From Sporosarcina sp. NCCP-2716 (GTDB lineage: Bacteria > Bacillota > Bacilli > Bacillales_A > Planococcaceae), in the NCBI RefSeq assembly GCF_023707985.1, contig NZ_BRCF01000001.1, positions 121,967 to 185,966 on the forward strand: a stretch of 64,000 nt of DNA, in the 5' to 3' direction. A program made the position numbers and the translations under genes. Shown here piece by piece: positions 36,482-45,843 of the stretch (its first letter is position 1; the number at the start of each line of letters is the position of its first letter). The notes under the pieces were generated by a model, which was not told the origin of the DNA, made no database searches, and saw only the letters and a list, made by a program, of their open reading frames with translations.

Positions 36482-38314
36482 ATGACAAACTTACGCAATG
36501 ATATTAGAAATATAGCGATCATCGCCCACGTCGATCACGGAAAAACGACACTGGTCGACCAGCTTTTGAAACAGTCCGGGATCTTCCGTTCGAACGAGCA
36601 CGTCGACGAACGGGCAATGGACTCGAACGAATTGGAACGGGAACGCGGAATCACGATCCTCGCGAAAAACACGGCAATCGAATATGAAGGCACGAAGATC
36701 AACATCCTCGATACACCGGGACACGCCGATTTCGGCGGAGAAGTGGAACGGATCCTGAAAATGGTAGACGGCGTCGTCCTCGTCGTCGATGCATTCGAAG
36801 GCTGCATGCCGCAGACCCGTTTCGTCTTGAAGAAAGCGCTCGAAATCGACTTGAAGCCGATCGTCGTCGTCAACAAGATCGACCGCGAATTTGCGCGTCC
36901 TGAAGAAGTCGTCGACGAAGTATTGGAACTGTTCATCGAACTCGATGCAAACGACGATCAGCTTGAATTCCCTGTCGTATTCGCTTCCGGTTTCAACGGA
37001 ACTGCGAGCCTGTCCCCGGACCCGGCAGACCAGGAAGACACACTGAAAGTGCTGTACGATGCGATCCTTGACAAGATCCCTGCACCGGTCGACAACCGGG
37101 ACGAGCCGCTCCAGTTCCAAGTATCGCTTCTCGACTATAGCGACTACATGGGCCGTATCGGTATCGGCCGCGTCTTCCGCGGAACGATGAACGTCGGACA
37201 GCAGGTCAGCGTCATGAAGCGGGACGGTTCGGTCAAGAACTTCCGCGTGACGAAGATGTTTGGGTTCCTAGGTCTGAAGCGGATCGAAATCCAGGAAGCA
37301 TACGCAGGCGACCTGATCGCGATTTCCGGGATGGATGATCTGGATGTCGGCGAGACCGTCTGCCCGACGGACCATCAGGAAGCCCTGCCGCTGCTGCACG
37401 TCGACGAACCGACACTGCAGATGAAGTTCCTCGTGAACAACAGCCCGTTCGCAGGCAGAGAAGGCAAGTGGGTCACATCCCGTAAAATCGAAGAGCGGCT
37501 CCAGCAGCAGCTCCAGACAGACGTGTCACTGCGCGTCGACCCGACGGATTCCCCGGATGCGTGGATCGTTTCCGGCCGCGGTGAGCTGCACTTGTCGATC
37601 CTGATCGAAAACATGCGCCGTGAAGGGTTCGAGCTGCAAGTTTCGAAGCCAGAAGTTATCGTCAAGACGATCGACGGCAAACGTTGCGAACCAGTGGAAA
37701 ACGTCCAGATCGACGTACCGGAAGAGTATACCGGCGCTGTCATCGAATCGATGGGTGAGCGTAAAGGTGAAATGCTGGATATGGTGAATAACGGTAATGG
37801 ACAGGTCCGCCTGACATTCCTCGTGCCGGCTCGCGGATTGATCGGCTATTCGACCGACTTCCTGACGCTGACACGCGGTTACGGCATCCTGAACCATTCA
37901 TTCGCAGAATACAAGCAGATGTCCGCAGATAAAGTCGGCGGCCGCCGCAATGGTGTTCTCGTTTCCATGGAAAACGGAAAAGTGACAGCATACAGCATCA
38001 TGCAGCTGGAAGACCGCGGCACGATGTTCGTCGAAGCAGGAACAGACATCTATGCTGGGATGGTTGTCGGTGAAAATACGCGTGAAAACGATATTACGAT
38101 CAACCTGACACGTGTGAAGCACGCAACGAACGTCCGTTCCGCAACGAAGGACCAGACTGTTTCAACGAAAAAGCCGAAGATCCTGACACTCGAAGAAGCG
38201 CTGCAATACGCAGCGGAAGATGAGTATTGTGAAGTCACTCCGGTGTCGATCCGTCTCCGGAAAAAGATCCTCGACAAGAACGAACGGGAAAAGGCACAGA
38301 AAAAGAGCAAATAA
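36482..38314 (+). CDS. typA: Translational GTPase TypA/BipA
   Basis: A 610-residue ribosome-associated GTPase. G1 [10 protein letters not shown]2 RGITI, G3 [12 protein letters not shown]4 NKID; then beta-barrel, EF-G-like domains and the TypA-specific C-terminal domain. ATG at 36482 with GGAG upstream. B. subtilis YlaG counterpart; involved in ribosome assembly and cold or stress growth in other bacteria. Confidence 0.95.
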   Translation: MTNLRNDIRNIAIIAHVDHGKTTLVDQLLKQSGIFRSNEHVDERAMDSNELERERGITILAKNTAIEYEGTKINILDTPGHADFGGEVERILKMVDGVVLVVDAFEGCMPQTRFVLKKALEIDLKPIVVVNKIDREFARPEEVVDEVLELFIELDANDDQLEFPVVFASGFNGTASLSPDPADQEDTLKVLYDAILDKIPAPVDNRDEPLQFQVSLLDYSDYMGRIGIGRVFRGTMNVGQQVSVMKRDGSVKNFRVTKMFGFLGLKRIEIQEAYAGDLIAISGMDDLDVGETVCPTDHQEALPLLHVDEPTLQMKFLVNNSPFAGREGKWVTSRKIEERLQQQLQTDVSLRVDPTDSPDAWIVSGRGELHLSILIENMRREGFELQVSKPEVIVKTIDGKRCEPVENVQIDVPEEYTGAVIESMGERKGEMLDMVNNGNGQVRLTFLVPARGLIGYSTDFLTLTRGYGILNHSFAEYKQMSADKVGGRRNGVLVSMENGKVTAYSIMQLEDRGTMFVEAGTDIYAGMVVGENTRENDITINLTRVKHATNVRSATKDQTVSTKKPKILTLEEALQYAAEDEYCEVTPVSIRLRKKILDKNEREKAQKKSK

Positions 38315-38338
38315 GCTCCTGGGAAAGGAATGTATTGA

Positions 38339-38671
38339 ATGAAGGTAGAGGATTCAGAGCTCGTCGCCGAGAAGATGTCCGGGATTGCTAAATTTATCTA
38401 TGAACTGGTGCCCGGTTTCAATTCTGCAGGCTACGTATTGTTCGCCCTCGTGTTTTTACTGGCGGCCCTCGTCTACAAACTGGGCTTCGCCAGGAAAATC
38501 AAGCCGCTGCAAAACCTTGTGATCTACACGTTTTTGTTCATCGGCTGCCTCGTGCTGACGTTCTTAGCATTTTTCCTTCCGATTGTGGAAGGTCTCATCG
38601 TAGCGGCACTCATCCTGATCATTTACAGGGTGCGCCGGCTGAACGAACACAAAAAAGATCCAGTCGCTTAA
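38339..38671 (+). CDS. ylaH: YlaH-like membrane protein
   Basis: A 110-residue protein with three hydrophobic segments (YVLFALVFLLAALVY, LVIYTFLFIGCLVLTFLAFF, IVEGLIVAALILIIY) matching the YlaH family in size and position after typA. AAAGGA precedes the ATG at 38339. Probably co-transcribed with typA (24-bp gap). Function unknown. Confidence 0.82.
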   Translation: MKVEDSELVAEKMSGIAKFIYELVPGFNSAGYVLFALVFLLAALVYKLGFARKIKPLQNLVIYTFLFIGCLVLTFLAFFLPIVEGLIVAALILIIYRVRRLNEHKKDPVA

Positions 38672-38696
38672 CAGCGGCTGGATCTTTCTTTTTTTA
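38653..38696. terminator. Bidirectional terminator ylaH/ylaI
   Basis: AAAGATCCAG(T)CGC pairs with GCG(G)CTGGATCTTT, with T-run on the right and A-run on the left. Confidence 0.85.
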
Positions 38697-38897
38697 GAAT
38701 TCGTCTTCAGCAGGATGGGAACTCCGGTGGAATGTGAATTTACCGGTCTCTTTCCGGATATGGGTCAGTTCCCCGATCCGGTTCCTGCAGCTTTCGCACA
38801 TATACGTATGGATCGGCCGGTTCCGCAGCTTCTTTGCCAGCGGATCTTCGTCATCGAGTTTGCCGATCTCATCACAGATCACACATTTCACACGCAT
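38694..38897 (-). CDS. ylaI: Zinc-binding small protein YlaI (DUF2197)
   Basis: A 67-residue protein with CVICDE and CESCRNR, a four-cysteine zinc site, matching B. subtilis YlaI (70 aa). AAAAGAGGTG precedes the ATG. 14 bp after the gene at 38912 on the same strand, so probably co-transcribed with it. Function unknown. Confidence 0.82.
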   Translation of the reverse strand: MRVKCVICDEIGKLDDEDPLAKKLRNRPIHTYMCESCRNRIGELTHIRKETGKFTFHRSSHPAEDEF

Positions 38898-38911
38898 CGC
38901 TGCACCTCTTT

Positions 38912-39409
38912 TCAGCTGATCCGGATGGACGTGACGCCTTTGATCGGTGAATCCAAGTTGGACCCGTCCTTTTTCAGTACGTACACAGGACCATCTTCTT
39001 TCAGCGGTTTTCCTTTCAGGCTGAACTGGAAGATCAGCTCTTTCGCATCGCTGATCGGGAACTCGAACTCGCCTTCCGATGTAACGAGGATGATATTCTC
39101 CGCATCGGCCGCCGGCTCCGCGTTCTTCAGGAACGGCTCGATGATCATACCGAACGTACCCGTCAGCATTTTCTGTTTCTCATATTTCTTCTCAGTCTGT
39201 AAAGTGGGGGGATAGGTGGCGCCTTCCATGATTTCGCGGGACCAGTGCTTGCCCATCCGCTCCTTGTAGTCTTCCATTTCGTCGAACTCTACCTGCTCGG
39301 TCACAAAGTACGTATCCAGATCGATCCGGCGGTCGTCGAAGATCCAGACAGTCGGGTCGATTGTGATCGAATATTTCACGTTGCCTGTAATCGGTATGAT
39401 GGTTTCCAA
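38912..39409 (-). CDS. Uncharacterised beta-rich protein
   Basis: A 165-residue cytosolic protein without signal or membrane segment. It opens METIIPITGNVKYSITIDPT and later has MLTGTFGMIIEPFLKNAEP and EGEFEFPISDAKEL. Alternating hydrophobic patterns suggest beta structure. Similar proteins are conserved next to ylaI in Bacillales as far as I recall, but I know no function. TTG start at 39409 set by GGGAGG. Same strand as ylaI. Confidence 0.65.
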   Translation of the reverse strand: METIIPITGNVKYSITIDPTVWIFDDRRIDLDTYFVTEQVEFDEMEDYKERMGKHWSREIMEGATYPPTLQTEKKYEKQKMLTGTFGMIIEPFLKNAEPAADAENIILVTSEGEFEFPISDAKELIFQFSLKGKPLKEDGPVYVLKKDGSNLDSPIKGVTSIRIS

Positions 39410-39513
39410 AGTAAAGCCTCCCAGCTTAGTCGTGAGTTAGTAACAGTATACCGCCTTTTTGCGCCAACCGGAAGTCATCCGGCTGAAAGTCGCACGGCCG
39501 GTTCGGGAATCAC

Positions 39514-39542
39514 TTGCAATTTCGGCTTTATAAAGCTACAAT
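39514..39542 (+). promoter_or_regulatory. ylaN promoter
   Basis: TTGCAA (39514-39519), 17-bp spacer, TACAAT (39537-39542). Confidence 0.72.
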
Positions 39543-39589
39543 TTAGGGTATAGCACCTTGCTGAAAAAAGAGGTTTGGGGGGCGTCCTC

Positions 39590-39871
39590 ATGGATATAGA
39601 AGTGCAGGAAACGTATCAGGAAAAAGCTATCATGCAGCTGCAGGCCGATGCAGACAAGATCGCCCAGCTCATTAAAGTGCAGATGGATAACTTGACGATG
39701 CCGCAATGCCCTTTGTACGAAGAAGTGCTGGACACACAGATGTATGGGCTGTCCCGTGAAATCGACTTTGCTGTCAAGCTCGGTCTTATTGAAAGAGATC
39801 GCGGAAAGAACATCCTTTCGGCTCTCGAGAAGGAAATGAACATATTGCATGAACTCAGCGTCAAAAAATAA
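39590..39871 (+). CDS. ylaN: YlaN (DUF1507), Fur-interacting iron protein
   Basis: A 93-residue protein, identical in length to B. subtilis YlaN, with [14 protein letters not shown] at the start and [19 protein letters not shown] in the core. YlaN is essential under iron limitation in B. subtilis and relieves repression by Fur. The ATG at 39590 follows a GGGGGG run. Confidence 0.88.
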   Translation: MDIEVQETYQEKAIMQLQADADKIAQLIKVQMDNLTMPQCPLYEEVLDTQMYGLSREIDFAVKLGLIERDRGKNILSALEKEMNILHELSVKK

Positions 39872-39878
39872 ACGGAAG

Positions 39879-39909
39879 ACTCAAACTCACTTACAGTTTG
39901 AGTTTTTTA
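39879..39909 (+). terminator. Terminator after ylaN
   Basis: ACTCAAACT (39879-39887) pairs with AGTTTGAGT (39895-39903), then TTTTT. It separates ylaN from ftsW. Confidence 0.85.
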
Positions 39910-39931
39910 TTTACAGATACGAGGGATTTTC

Positions 39932-41095
39932 TTGAAAAGTTATGCAAAACGGCTCTTCCGCCACTTCGATTTTCCGTTATTTTTTACATACTTACTGCTG
40001 ATCCTGTTCGGTTTGGTCATGGTCTACTCCTCCAGCATGGTGTGGGCTGCCAACCGGTACGGCAAACCGGCGGATTTTTTCTTCAACCAGCAGCTCAGGA
40101 GCGTGTTCATCGCCATTCCTGCCTTCCTGTTCACTGCGTTCCTTCCATATAAGTTATACCGGCAAAAGCTATTTATGATCATTTCAGTCGCAGTGATGCT
40201 CTTCCTGCTCGTCCTTGTGCACTTCATCGGGTTCGGCGGGGAAGTCGGCTCACAAAGCTGGATCAACCTGCCGATCGGCAGCCTGCAGCCATCCGAAGTC
40301 GCGAAGATCGTCATCATCCTCTACTTCGCAGGTGCGTTCGCGAACAAGTACGATGCCGGCACCATAAATGACATCAACAAAGGCATCATGCCGCCGATCC
40401 TCCTTCTTGGCGCTGCGGTCGGTTCGATCATGTTCGAGACGGATATCGGGGCGACGTTCATCATCATCATGACGGCGATCTGTGTCATGGCGGCGAGCGG
40501 CATCAGCCTGAAGACGTTCGGCAAATTGAGCGGTTTTGTTGCCGCCATGCTAGTCGTGGTCGGCATTGTCCTTTACTTTGCTTGGGATAGCGTTATGACA
40601 GGCGGGCGGATCGGCCGGCTGACGGCTTTCCGGGCTCCTTTCGACTATATGCAGACATCAGGACTGCAGATCGTCAACGGCTATATCGCGATCGGGGCCG
40701 GCGGTGTGTTCGGCCTCGGCCTCGGCAATTCCGTGCAGAAGATGGGCTACCTGCCTGAACCGCATACGGATTTCATCATGGCGGTCATTTCGGAGGAACT
40801 CGGTGTCTTCGGATCAGCGATCGTCATCGGAGGGCTCGGTTTCCTCGTCTTCCGCGCACTTACGATTGCGCTCAGGACGGCGGATCCCCATGCGAGGATG
40901 CTCGCTTCCGGAATCGGCGCGCTCATCGGCATCCAGACCTTCGTCAACCTCGGAGGCCTGACGGGGCTGATTCCGCTGACCGGCGTGACGCTTCCGTTTA
41001 TTAGTTATGGCGGAACTTCGATTATTCTGTTATCTTTAGCATTAGGAATATTGATGAATATTTCAATGTTCACTAGATATGAGCAGAAAAAATAG
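39932..41095 (+). CDS. ftsW: SEDS peptidoglycan polymerase FtsW
   Basis: A 387-residue SEDS-family glycosyltransferase with about ten membrane segments, polymerising lipid II at the septum with a cognate PBP. Conserved blocks: VYSSSMVWA, SWINLPIGSLQPSEVAK, PEPHTDFIMAVISEELG and PFISYGGTS. TTG start at 39932 with GAGGG upstream. Position between ylaN and pycA as in B. subtilis, where this gene is ftsW. Confidence 0.92.
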   Translation: MKSYAKRLFRHFDFPLFFTYLLLILFGLVMVYSSSMVWAANRYGKPADFFFNQQLRSVFIAIPAFLFTAFLPYKLYRQKLFMIISVAVMLFLLVLVHFIGFGGEVGSQSWINLPIGSLQPSEVAKIVIILYFAGAFANKYDAGTINDINKGIMPPILLLGAAVGSIMFETDIGATFIIIMTAICVMAASGISLKTFGKLSGFVAAMLVVVGIVLYFAWDSVMTGGRIGRLTAFRAPFDYMQTSGLQIVNGYIAIGAGGVFGLGLGNSVQKMGYLPEPHTDFIMAVISEELGVFGSAIVIGGLGFLVFRALTIALRTADPHARMLASGIGALIGIQTFVNLGGLTGLIPLTGVTLPFISYGGTSIILLSLALGILMNISMFTRYEQKK

Positions 41096-41103
41096 AAAAG
41101 GGC

Positions 41104-44100
41104 GTGCCTAAGGTGGAAATGAAATCGATCAAGAAGATTTTGGTTGCAAACCGTGGGGAAATTGCAATTCGTGTCTTCCGTGCGTGCACGGAACTCCAGA
41201 TCCCGACTGTCGGAATCTATTCAGCGGAAGACCGGGGATCGTTCCACCGCTATAAAGCGGATGAATCGTATCTGATCGGTGAAGGGAAGAAGCCGATCGA
41301 TGCGTATCTGGATATCGAGGGGATCATTGAAATCGCAAAGCACTCTGGGGCCAATGCGGTCCACCCGGGGTACGGCTTCCTTGCTGAAAATGAGGAGTTC
41401 GCTGCACGCCTTGAACAGGAAGGGATCATCTTCATCGGTCCGGCTTCCCGTCATCTGGAGATGTTCGGCGATAAAGTGAAAGCGCGTACACAGGCGGTGC
41501 GTGCCGGTATTCCCGTCATTCCGGGTACGGACGGACCGGTCGATTCCGTCGAGGATGTCGAAGCGTTCGGGACGTCGCATGGCTATCCGATCATCATCAA
41601 GGCATCGCTCGGGGGCGGAGGGCGCGGCATGCGGATCGTCGAGCATGCAGACGAGGTGCAGGAAGCGTACAGCCGGGCGAAGTCGGAAGCGAATTCCGCT
41701 TTCGGATCGGACGAAGTATATGTTGAAAAGCTGATCCGTGAACCGAAGCATATCGAAGTCCAGATACTCGGCGACACACATGGCAATATCGTCCATCTGT
41801 ACGAGCGCGACTGTTCCGTGCAGCGGCGCCATCAGAAACTGGTCGAAATCGCACCGGCCATTTCCCTGTCTGCGGAGCTGCGCCAGGAAATCTGCGACGC
41901 CGCAGTCAAACTGATGGCGAATGTCGGGTACATAAACGCAGGCACAGTCGAGTTCCTCGTGGCGGACGGCGAATACTACTTCATCGAAGTGAACCCGAGG
42001 ATCCAAGTGGAGCATACGATCTCCGAAATGGTGACCGGTATCGATATCGTCCATACCCAGATTTTCATCGCCGATGGTGAGGACCTGCATGCAGGTCATG
42101 CTGCCGTGCCGGAACAGGACAAGATTCCGCTGTTCGGCTACGCCATCCAGGCACGCGTAACAACGGAAGATCCGCTCAATGATTTCATGCCGGACACAGG
42201 CAAACTGTCAGTCTACCGTTCGGGAGGCGGATTTGGAGTGCGGCTCGATGCAGGAAACGGGTTCCAGGGGGCTGTCATCACGCCTTATTATGATTCACTG
42301 CTCGTGAAAGTATCGACATGGGGTGTGACGTTCCGGGAAGCGGCAGCCAAGATGGACCGCAACCTCCAGGAATTCCGCATCAGGGGCATCAAGACCAATA
42401 TTCCGTTCCTAGAAAACGTCGTCCGGCATGAGAGTTTCCTCACAGGTGATTATACGACGAGCTTCATAGACACGGCTCCTGAATTGTTCGAATTCCCAGT
42501 CAAAAAAGACCGCGGAACGAAAGTGCTGAATTATCTCGGGACGATCACCGTCAACGGCTTCCCGGGGATCGGCCGACAGTCCAAGCCGGTTTACGCCACG
42601 CCGCGCAAGCCGGAAATCGATCTGTCGATACCGCCGAAGCCGGGGACCAAGCAGATCCTCGATGAGCGCGGACCAGACGGGCTGGCTGCATGGGTAAAGG
42701 AGCAGGAGGATGTGCTGCTGACGGATACGACGTTCCGCGACGCCCACCAGTCGCTGCTAGCGACCCGTGTACGGACTGCGGACATGGCGAACATCGCTGC
42801 TGAATCCGCACGGCTCATGCCGGACCTGTTCTCGTTCGAAATGTGGGGCGGCGCGACGTTCGACGTGTCGTACCGGTTCCTGAAAGAGGATCCGTGGGAA
42901 CGGCTGGCCGTCCTGCGTGCACAGATCCCGAATGTGCTGTTCCAGATGCTGTTCCGCGGTGCGAACGCTGTCGGCTACAAGAACTATCCGGATAACGTCA
43001 TCCGTGAGTTCGTCAAAGAGGCTGCTGCGTCCGGGATCGATGTGTTCCGGATCTTCGACAGCCTGAACTGGCTGAAAGGGATGGAAGTGGCGATCGATGC
43101 GGTGCGCCAGGAGAACAAAGTGGCCGAAGCGGCGCTGTGCTATACAGGCGACGTCCTCGATCCGCTGCGGACGAAGTATTCGGTCAGCTATTACAAAGAG
43201 ATGGCGAAAGAGCTCGAAAACGCCGGTGCCCATATCCTGTCACTGAAAGATATGGCCGGTCTGCTGAAACCGGAAGCCGCCTACCGTCTCATCTCCGAAC
43301 TGAAGGAGACGGTCGATATCCCGATCCACCTCCATTCGCACGATACGAGCGGCAATGGGATCGCCATGTATACGCGCGCAATCGAAGCGGGCGTGGATAT
43401 CGTCGACACGGCTCTCGGCGCGATGTCAGGGCTGACGTCCCAGCCGTCCGCGAACTCGCTGTTCTATGCGCTGCAGTACGGCAATCGGGGCGTACGGACA
43501 GATATCAAAGCACTCGAAGAGCTGTCGTTCTACTGGGAAGACGTGCGGGCCTTCTATTCCCACTTCGAAAGCGGCATGATCAGTCCGCATTCGGAAGTGT
43601 ATGTCCACGAAATGCCGGGCGGTCAGTACTCGAACCTGCAGCAGCAGGCGAAAGGCGTCGGCCTCGGCAACCGTTGGAAAGAAGTGAAGGAGATGTTCTC
43701 CCGCGTCAACATGCTGTTCGGCGACATCGTGAAAGTGACCCCGTCATCGAAAGTGGTAGGGGATATGGCGCTGTTCATGGTGCAGAACGAGCTGGATGAA
43801 AAAGCGGTGATCGAACGCGGCAATTCCATCGATTTCCCTGAATCGGTCATCGAATTCTTTGAAGGCTATATCGGCCAGCCGTACGGCGGGTTCCCGGAAG
43901 AGCTGCAGAAAGTCGTCCTGAAAGGCCGCAAGCCGCTGACGGAACGGCCGGGCGAACTGCTGGAACCGATCGATTTCGAACAGGTGAAAGCGGACCTCGA
44001 GGAGAAGCTTCAGCGACCGGTTACGATGAAAGATGCGCTGGCCTCTGCGCTGTACCCGAAAGTGTTCGATGAGTATGCGGCCATGCACAATGATTTCGGC

Positions 44101-44556
44101 AACCTGTCCGTCATCCAGACGCCTGAATTCCTCTACGGTATGCGTCTCGGGGAAGAGATCGAAGTGGAGATCGAGAAAGGGAAGACACTCATCGTCAAGC
44201 TCGTCTCGATCGGCGAACCGCAGGCAGACGGCACGCGCATCGTCTACTTCGAACTGAATGGCCAGCCGCGTGAAGTCGTCATCCAGGACGTCAGCGTCGA
44301 AGCGGACGTCGTGAAGAAACTGAAGGCGGATCCAGGGAATGACGCGCATATCGCTGCGACCATGCCGGGTACCGTCCTGCAGATCGCCGTCGCGAAAGGC
44401 GACCGCGTACGCCGCGGCCAGCATCTGCTGATCACCGAGGCGATGAAGATGGAAACGACGATCCAGACGCCGTATGACGGGGTCGTGAAGGAGATCTTCG
44501 TGTCGCCGGGCGAAGCGATTTCAACTGGTGACCTGCTGATCGAACTGGAACATTGA
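41104..44556 (+). CDS. pycA: Pyruvate carboxylase
   Basis: An 1150-residue biotin enzyme making oxaloacetate from pyruvate, bicarbonate and ATP. Order: biotin carboxylase (about 10-460; ILVANRGEIAIRVFRAC, GGGGRGMR), carboxyltransferase (about 540-800; TTFRDAHQS, WGGATFDV, KDMAGLL), tetramerisation region and C-terminal biotinyl domain (ITEAMKMETT, Lys biotinylated). Start is uncertain: GTG 41104, GTG 41113 (AAAAGGG 10 bases upstream) or ATG 41119. In B. subtilis the enzyme is regulated through DarB and c-di-AMP; darB is at 3146. Confidence 0.95.
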   Translation: MPKVEMKSIKKILVANRGEIAIRVFRACTELQIPTVGIYSAEDRGSFHRYKADESYLIGEGKKPIDAYLDIEGIIEIAKHSGANAVHPGYGFLAENEEFAARLEQEGIIFIGPASRHLEMFGDKVKARTQAVRAGIPVIPGTDGPVDSVEDVEAFGTSHGYPIIIKASLGGGGRGMRIVEHADEVQEAYSRAKSEANSAFGSDEVYVEKLIREPKHIEVQILGDTHGNIVHLYERDCSVQRRHQKLVEIAPAISLSAELRQEICDAAVKLMANVGYINAGTVEFLVADGEYYFIEVNPRIQVEHTISEMVTGIDIVHTQIFIADGEDLHAGHAAVPEQDKIPLFGYAIQARVTTEDPLNDFMPDTGKLSVYRSGGGFGVRLDAGNGFQGAVITPYYDSLLVKVSTWGVTFREAAAKMDRNLQEFRIRGIKTNIPFLENVVRHESFLTGDYTTSFIDTAPELFEFPVKKDRGTKVLNYLGTITVNGFPGIGRQSKPVYATPRKPEIDLSIPPKPGTKQILDERGPDGLAAWVKEQEDVLLTDTTFRDAHQSLLATRVRTADMANIAAESARLMPDLFSFEMWGGATFDVSYRFLKEDPWERLAVLRAQIPNVLFQMLFRGANAVGYKNYPDNVIREFVKEAAASGIDVFRIFDSLNWLKGMEVAIDAVRQENKVAEAALCYTGDVLDPLRTKYSVSYYKEMAKELENAGAHILSLKDMAGLLKPEAAYRLISELKETVDIPIHLHSHDTSGNGIAMYTRAIEAGVDIVDTALGAMSGLTSQPSANSLFYALQYGNRGVRTDIKALEELSFYWEDVRAFYSHFESGMISPHSEVYVHEMPGGQYSNLQQQAKGVGLGNRWKEVKEMFSRVNMLFGDIVKVTPSSKVVGDMALFMVQNELDEKAVIERGNSIDFPESVIEFFEGYIGQPYGGFPEELQKVVLKGRKPLTERPGELLEPIDFEQVKADLEEKLQRPVTMKDALASALYPKVFDEYAAMHNDFGNLSVIQTPEFLYGMRLGEEIEVEIEKGKTLIVKLVSIGEPQADGTRIVYFELNGQPREVVIQDVSVEADVVKKLKADPGNDAHIAATMPGTVLQIAVAKGDRVRRGQHLLITEAMKMETTIQTPYDGVVKEIFVSPGEAISTGDLLIELEH

Positions 44557-44562
44557 CAAAAC

Positions 44563-44600
44563 AAACAGCCGCCCGGGGACAAAGCCCCGGGCGGCTGTTT
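44563..44600. terminator. Bidirectional terminator pycA/ctaA
   Basis: A perfect 16-bp stem, AAACAGCCGCCCGGGG with its complement at 44585-44600, around a 6-base loop. The T-run is short (three), but the stem is very strong. Confidence 0.82.
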
Positions 44601-44606
44601 CATTCG

Positions 44607-45521
44607 TTACTTCTGCGATTCCCTGACACGCGACAGCAGGAGGATCATATACGTCAGCAGGCCGAACAGCAGCGTGACGAACAAGGAGTGGAACAGAGCG
44701 ACGATCAGATCGAGCCGCGTGAAGATGGACAGCATTCCGGTGAATGCCTGTGCGAGCACAAGCGCCAGTGCGATCGACCAGCTCCAGACGAGCACTTTCT
44801 GGTCCCGGTAGTTCCGGTACACATGGAACGCGATATACGCTATCCAAAGGACGATAAGGGCGGCGGCGGTCCGGTGGCCCATCTGCACCCATTCGTTCAG
44901 ATTGGACGGCAGTTCGAACCGGTCATTCCGGCAGAGCGGCCAGTCGGCACATGCGAGACTCGACTCCGTATGGCGCACGAGCGCACCGGTGTAGATGACG
45001 AGGTACGAGTAGACTGTCACGCCGACTGTGTGGAACCGCAGTTTCCTGCCGACTTTCAGGCGGTCCGCATCGAACTTCTTATCGACTTCGAAGATGAGCA
45101 GCGTCAGCAGCAGCACCGCTGCAAACGAAATGAGCGAGATCCCGAAATGCAGTGCGAGTATGAAGTCGCCCTGCCCCCATTTCACCTGGGCGGCCCCGAT
45201 CAGCGCCTGCAGGATGAGGAAGAACACAGCCATGGAGGCGAGGAACTTCGTCTCCCGGACATGTCCGATCGCTTTCCACGACCAGACGGCGAGGACGACG
45301 ATTAAAATCCCGACAGCACCTGTAACGACGCGGTGGGAGAATTCGATGAGCACTTCGGTCGTGATTTCATCGGGGATCAGCTGGCCGTTGCAGCCCGGCC
45401 AGTGCCGGCCGCAGCCCATGCCGCTGTCCGTCTTCGTAACGAGCGCTCCGCCGAGCATGATGAGCAGCATCCCGATGGTCGCTGCGACGGCAAACCATTT
45501 CAAGTAGTTATATCGTTTCAA
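44607..45521 (-). CDS. ctaA: Heme A synthase CtaA
   Basis: A 304-residue membrane enzyme converting heme O to heme A for the oxidase. Eight hydrophobic segments, the cysteine pair CGRHWPGC in the first outer loop, EFSHR and LHFGIS histidines, the second pair CADWPLC, and QMGHR. The TTG at 45521 follows AGAAGGTG; the frame opens 78 codons further upstream in regulatory sequence. Divergent from ctaB, as in B. subtilis. Confidence 0.92.
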   Translation of the reverse strand: MKRYNYLKWFAVAATIGMLLIMLGGALVTKTDSGMGCGRHWPGCNGQLIPDEITTEVLIEFSHRVVTGAVGILIVVLAVWSWKAIGHVRETKFLASMAVFFLILQALIGAAQVKWGQGDFILALHFGISLISFAAVLLLTLLIFEVDKKFDADRLKVGRKLRFHTVGVTVYSYLVIYTGALVRHTESSLACADWPLCRNDRFELPSNLNEWVQMGHRTAAALIVLWIAYIAFHVYRNYRDQKVLVWSWSIALALVLAQAFTGMLSIFTRLDLIVALFHSLFVTLLFGLLTYMILLLSRVRESQK

Positions 45522-45642
45522 ACAAGGACACCTTCTTTTGAGATATGTCGACCGTTTGGAAAGGTCTCTAATTTTTAATGATAGAGAAACGGCTGGTAAA
45601 ACACAATGGCGGAAACGAATTAGACAGGGGACCAGCCTGTTT

Positions 45643-45782
45643 TTCACAAAACGTTCATAAAAAAGACCTGATAACTTCACAAATGACAGGGAGGAATGAT
45701 TTACTATAGAATGTGCACTGTATAAATCCTTGCGTGAGTGTGCAATTCTATACAAATTGCGATTATGTATAGAAATTGTGAA
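45643..45782. promoter_or_regulatory. ctaA-ctaB divergent control region
   Basis: The 322-bp gap between ctaA and ctaB is AT-rich. It holds three TTGTGAA half-sites like those bound by ResD: TTCACAA at 45643-45649 and 45676-45682, TTGTGAA at 45776-45782. It also holds three TATAGAA/TTCTATA boxes (45705-45711, 45746-45752, 45768-45774) in alternating orientation. ResD control of ctaA and ctaB is known in B. subtilis; the second box set is unassigned. No promoter hexamers are convincing enough to place. Confidence 0.55.
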
Positions 45783-45843
45783 GGATTTTCGATATAGTTA
45801 AGTATAGCGGTCATTTTCAACCGGCTTTGAAAGGGGGAGTCAA

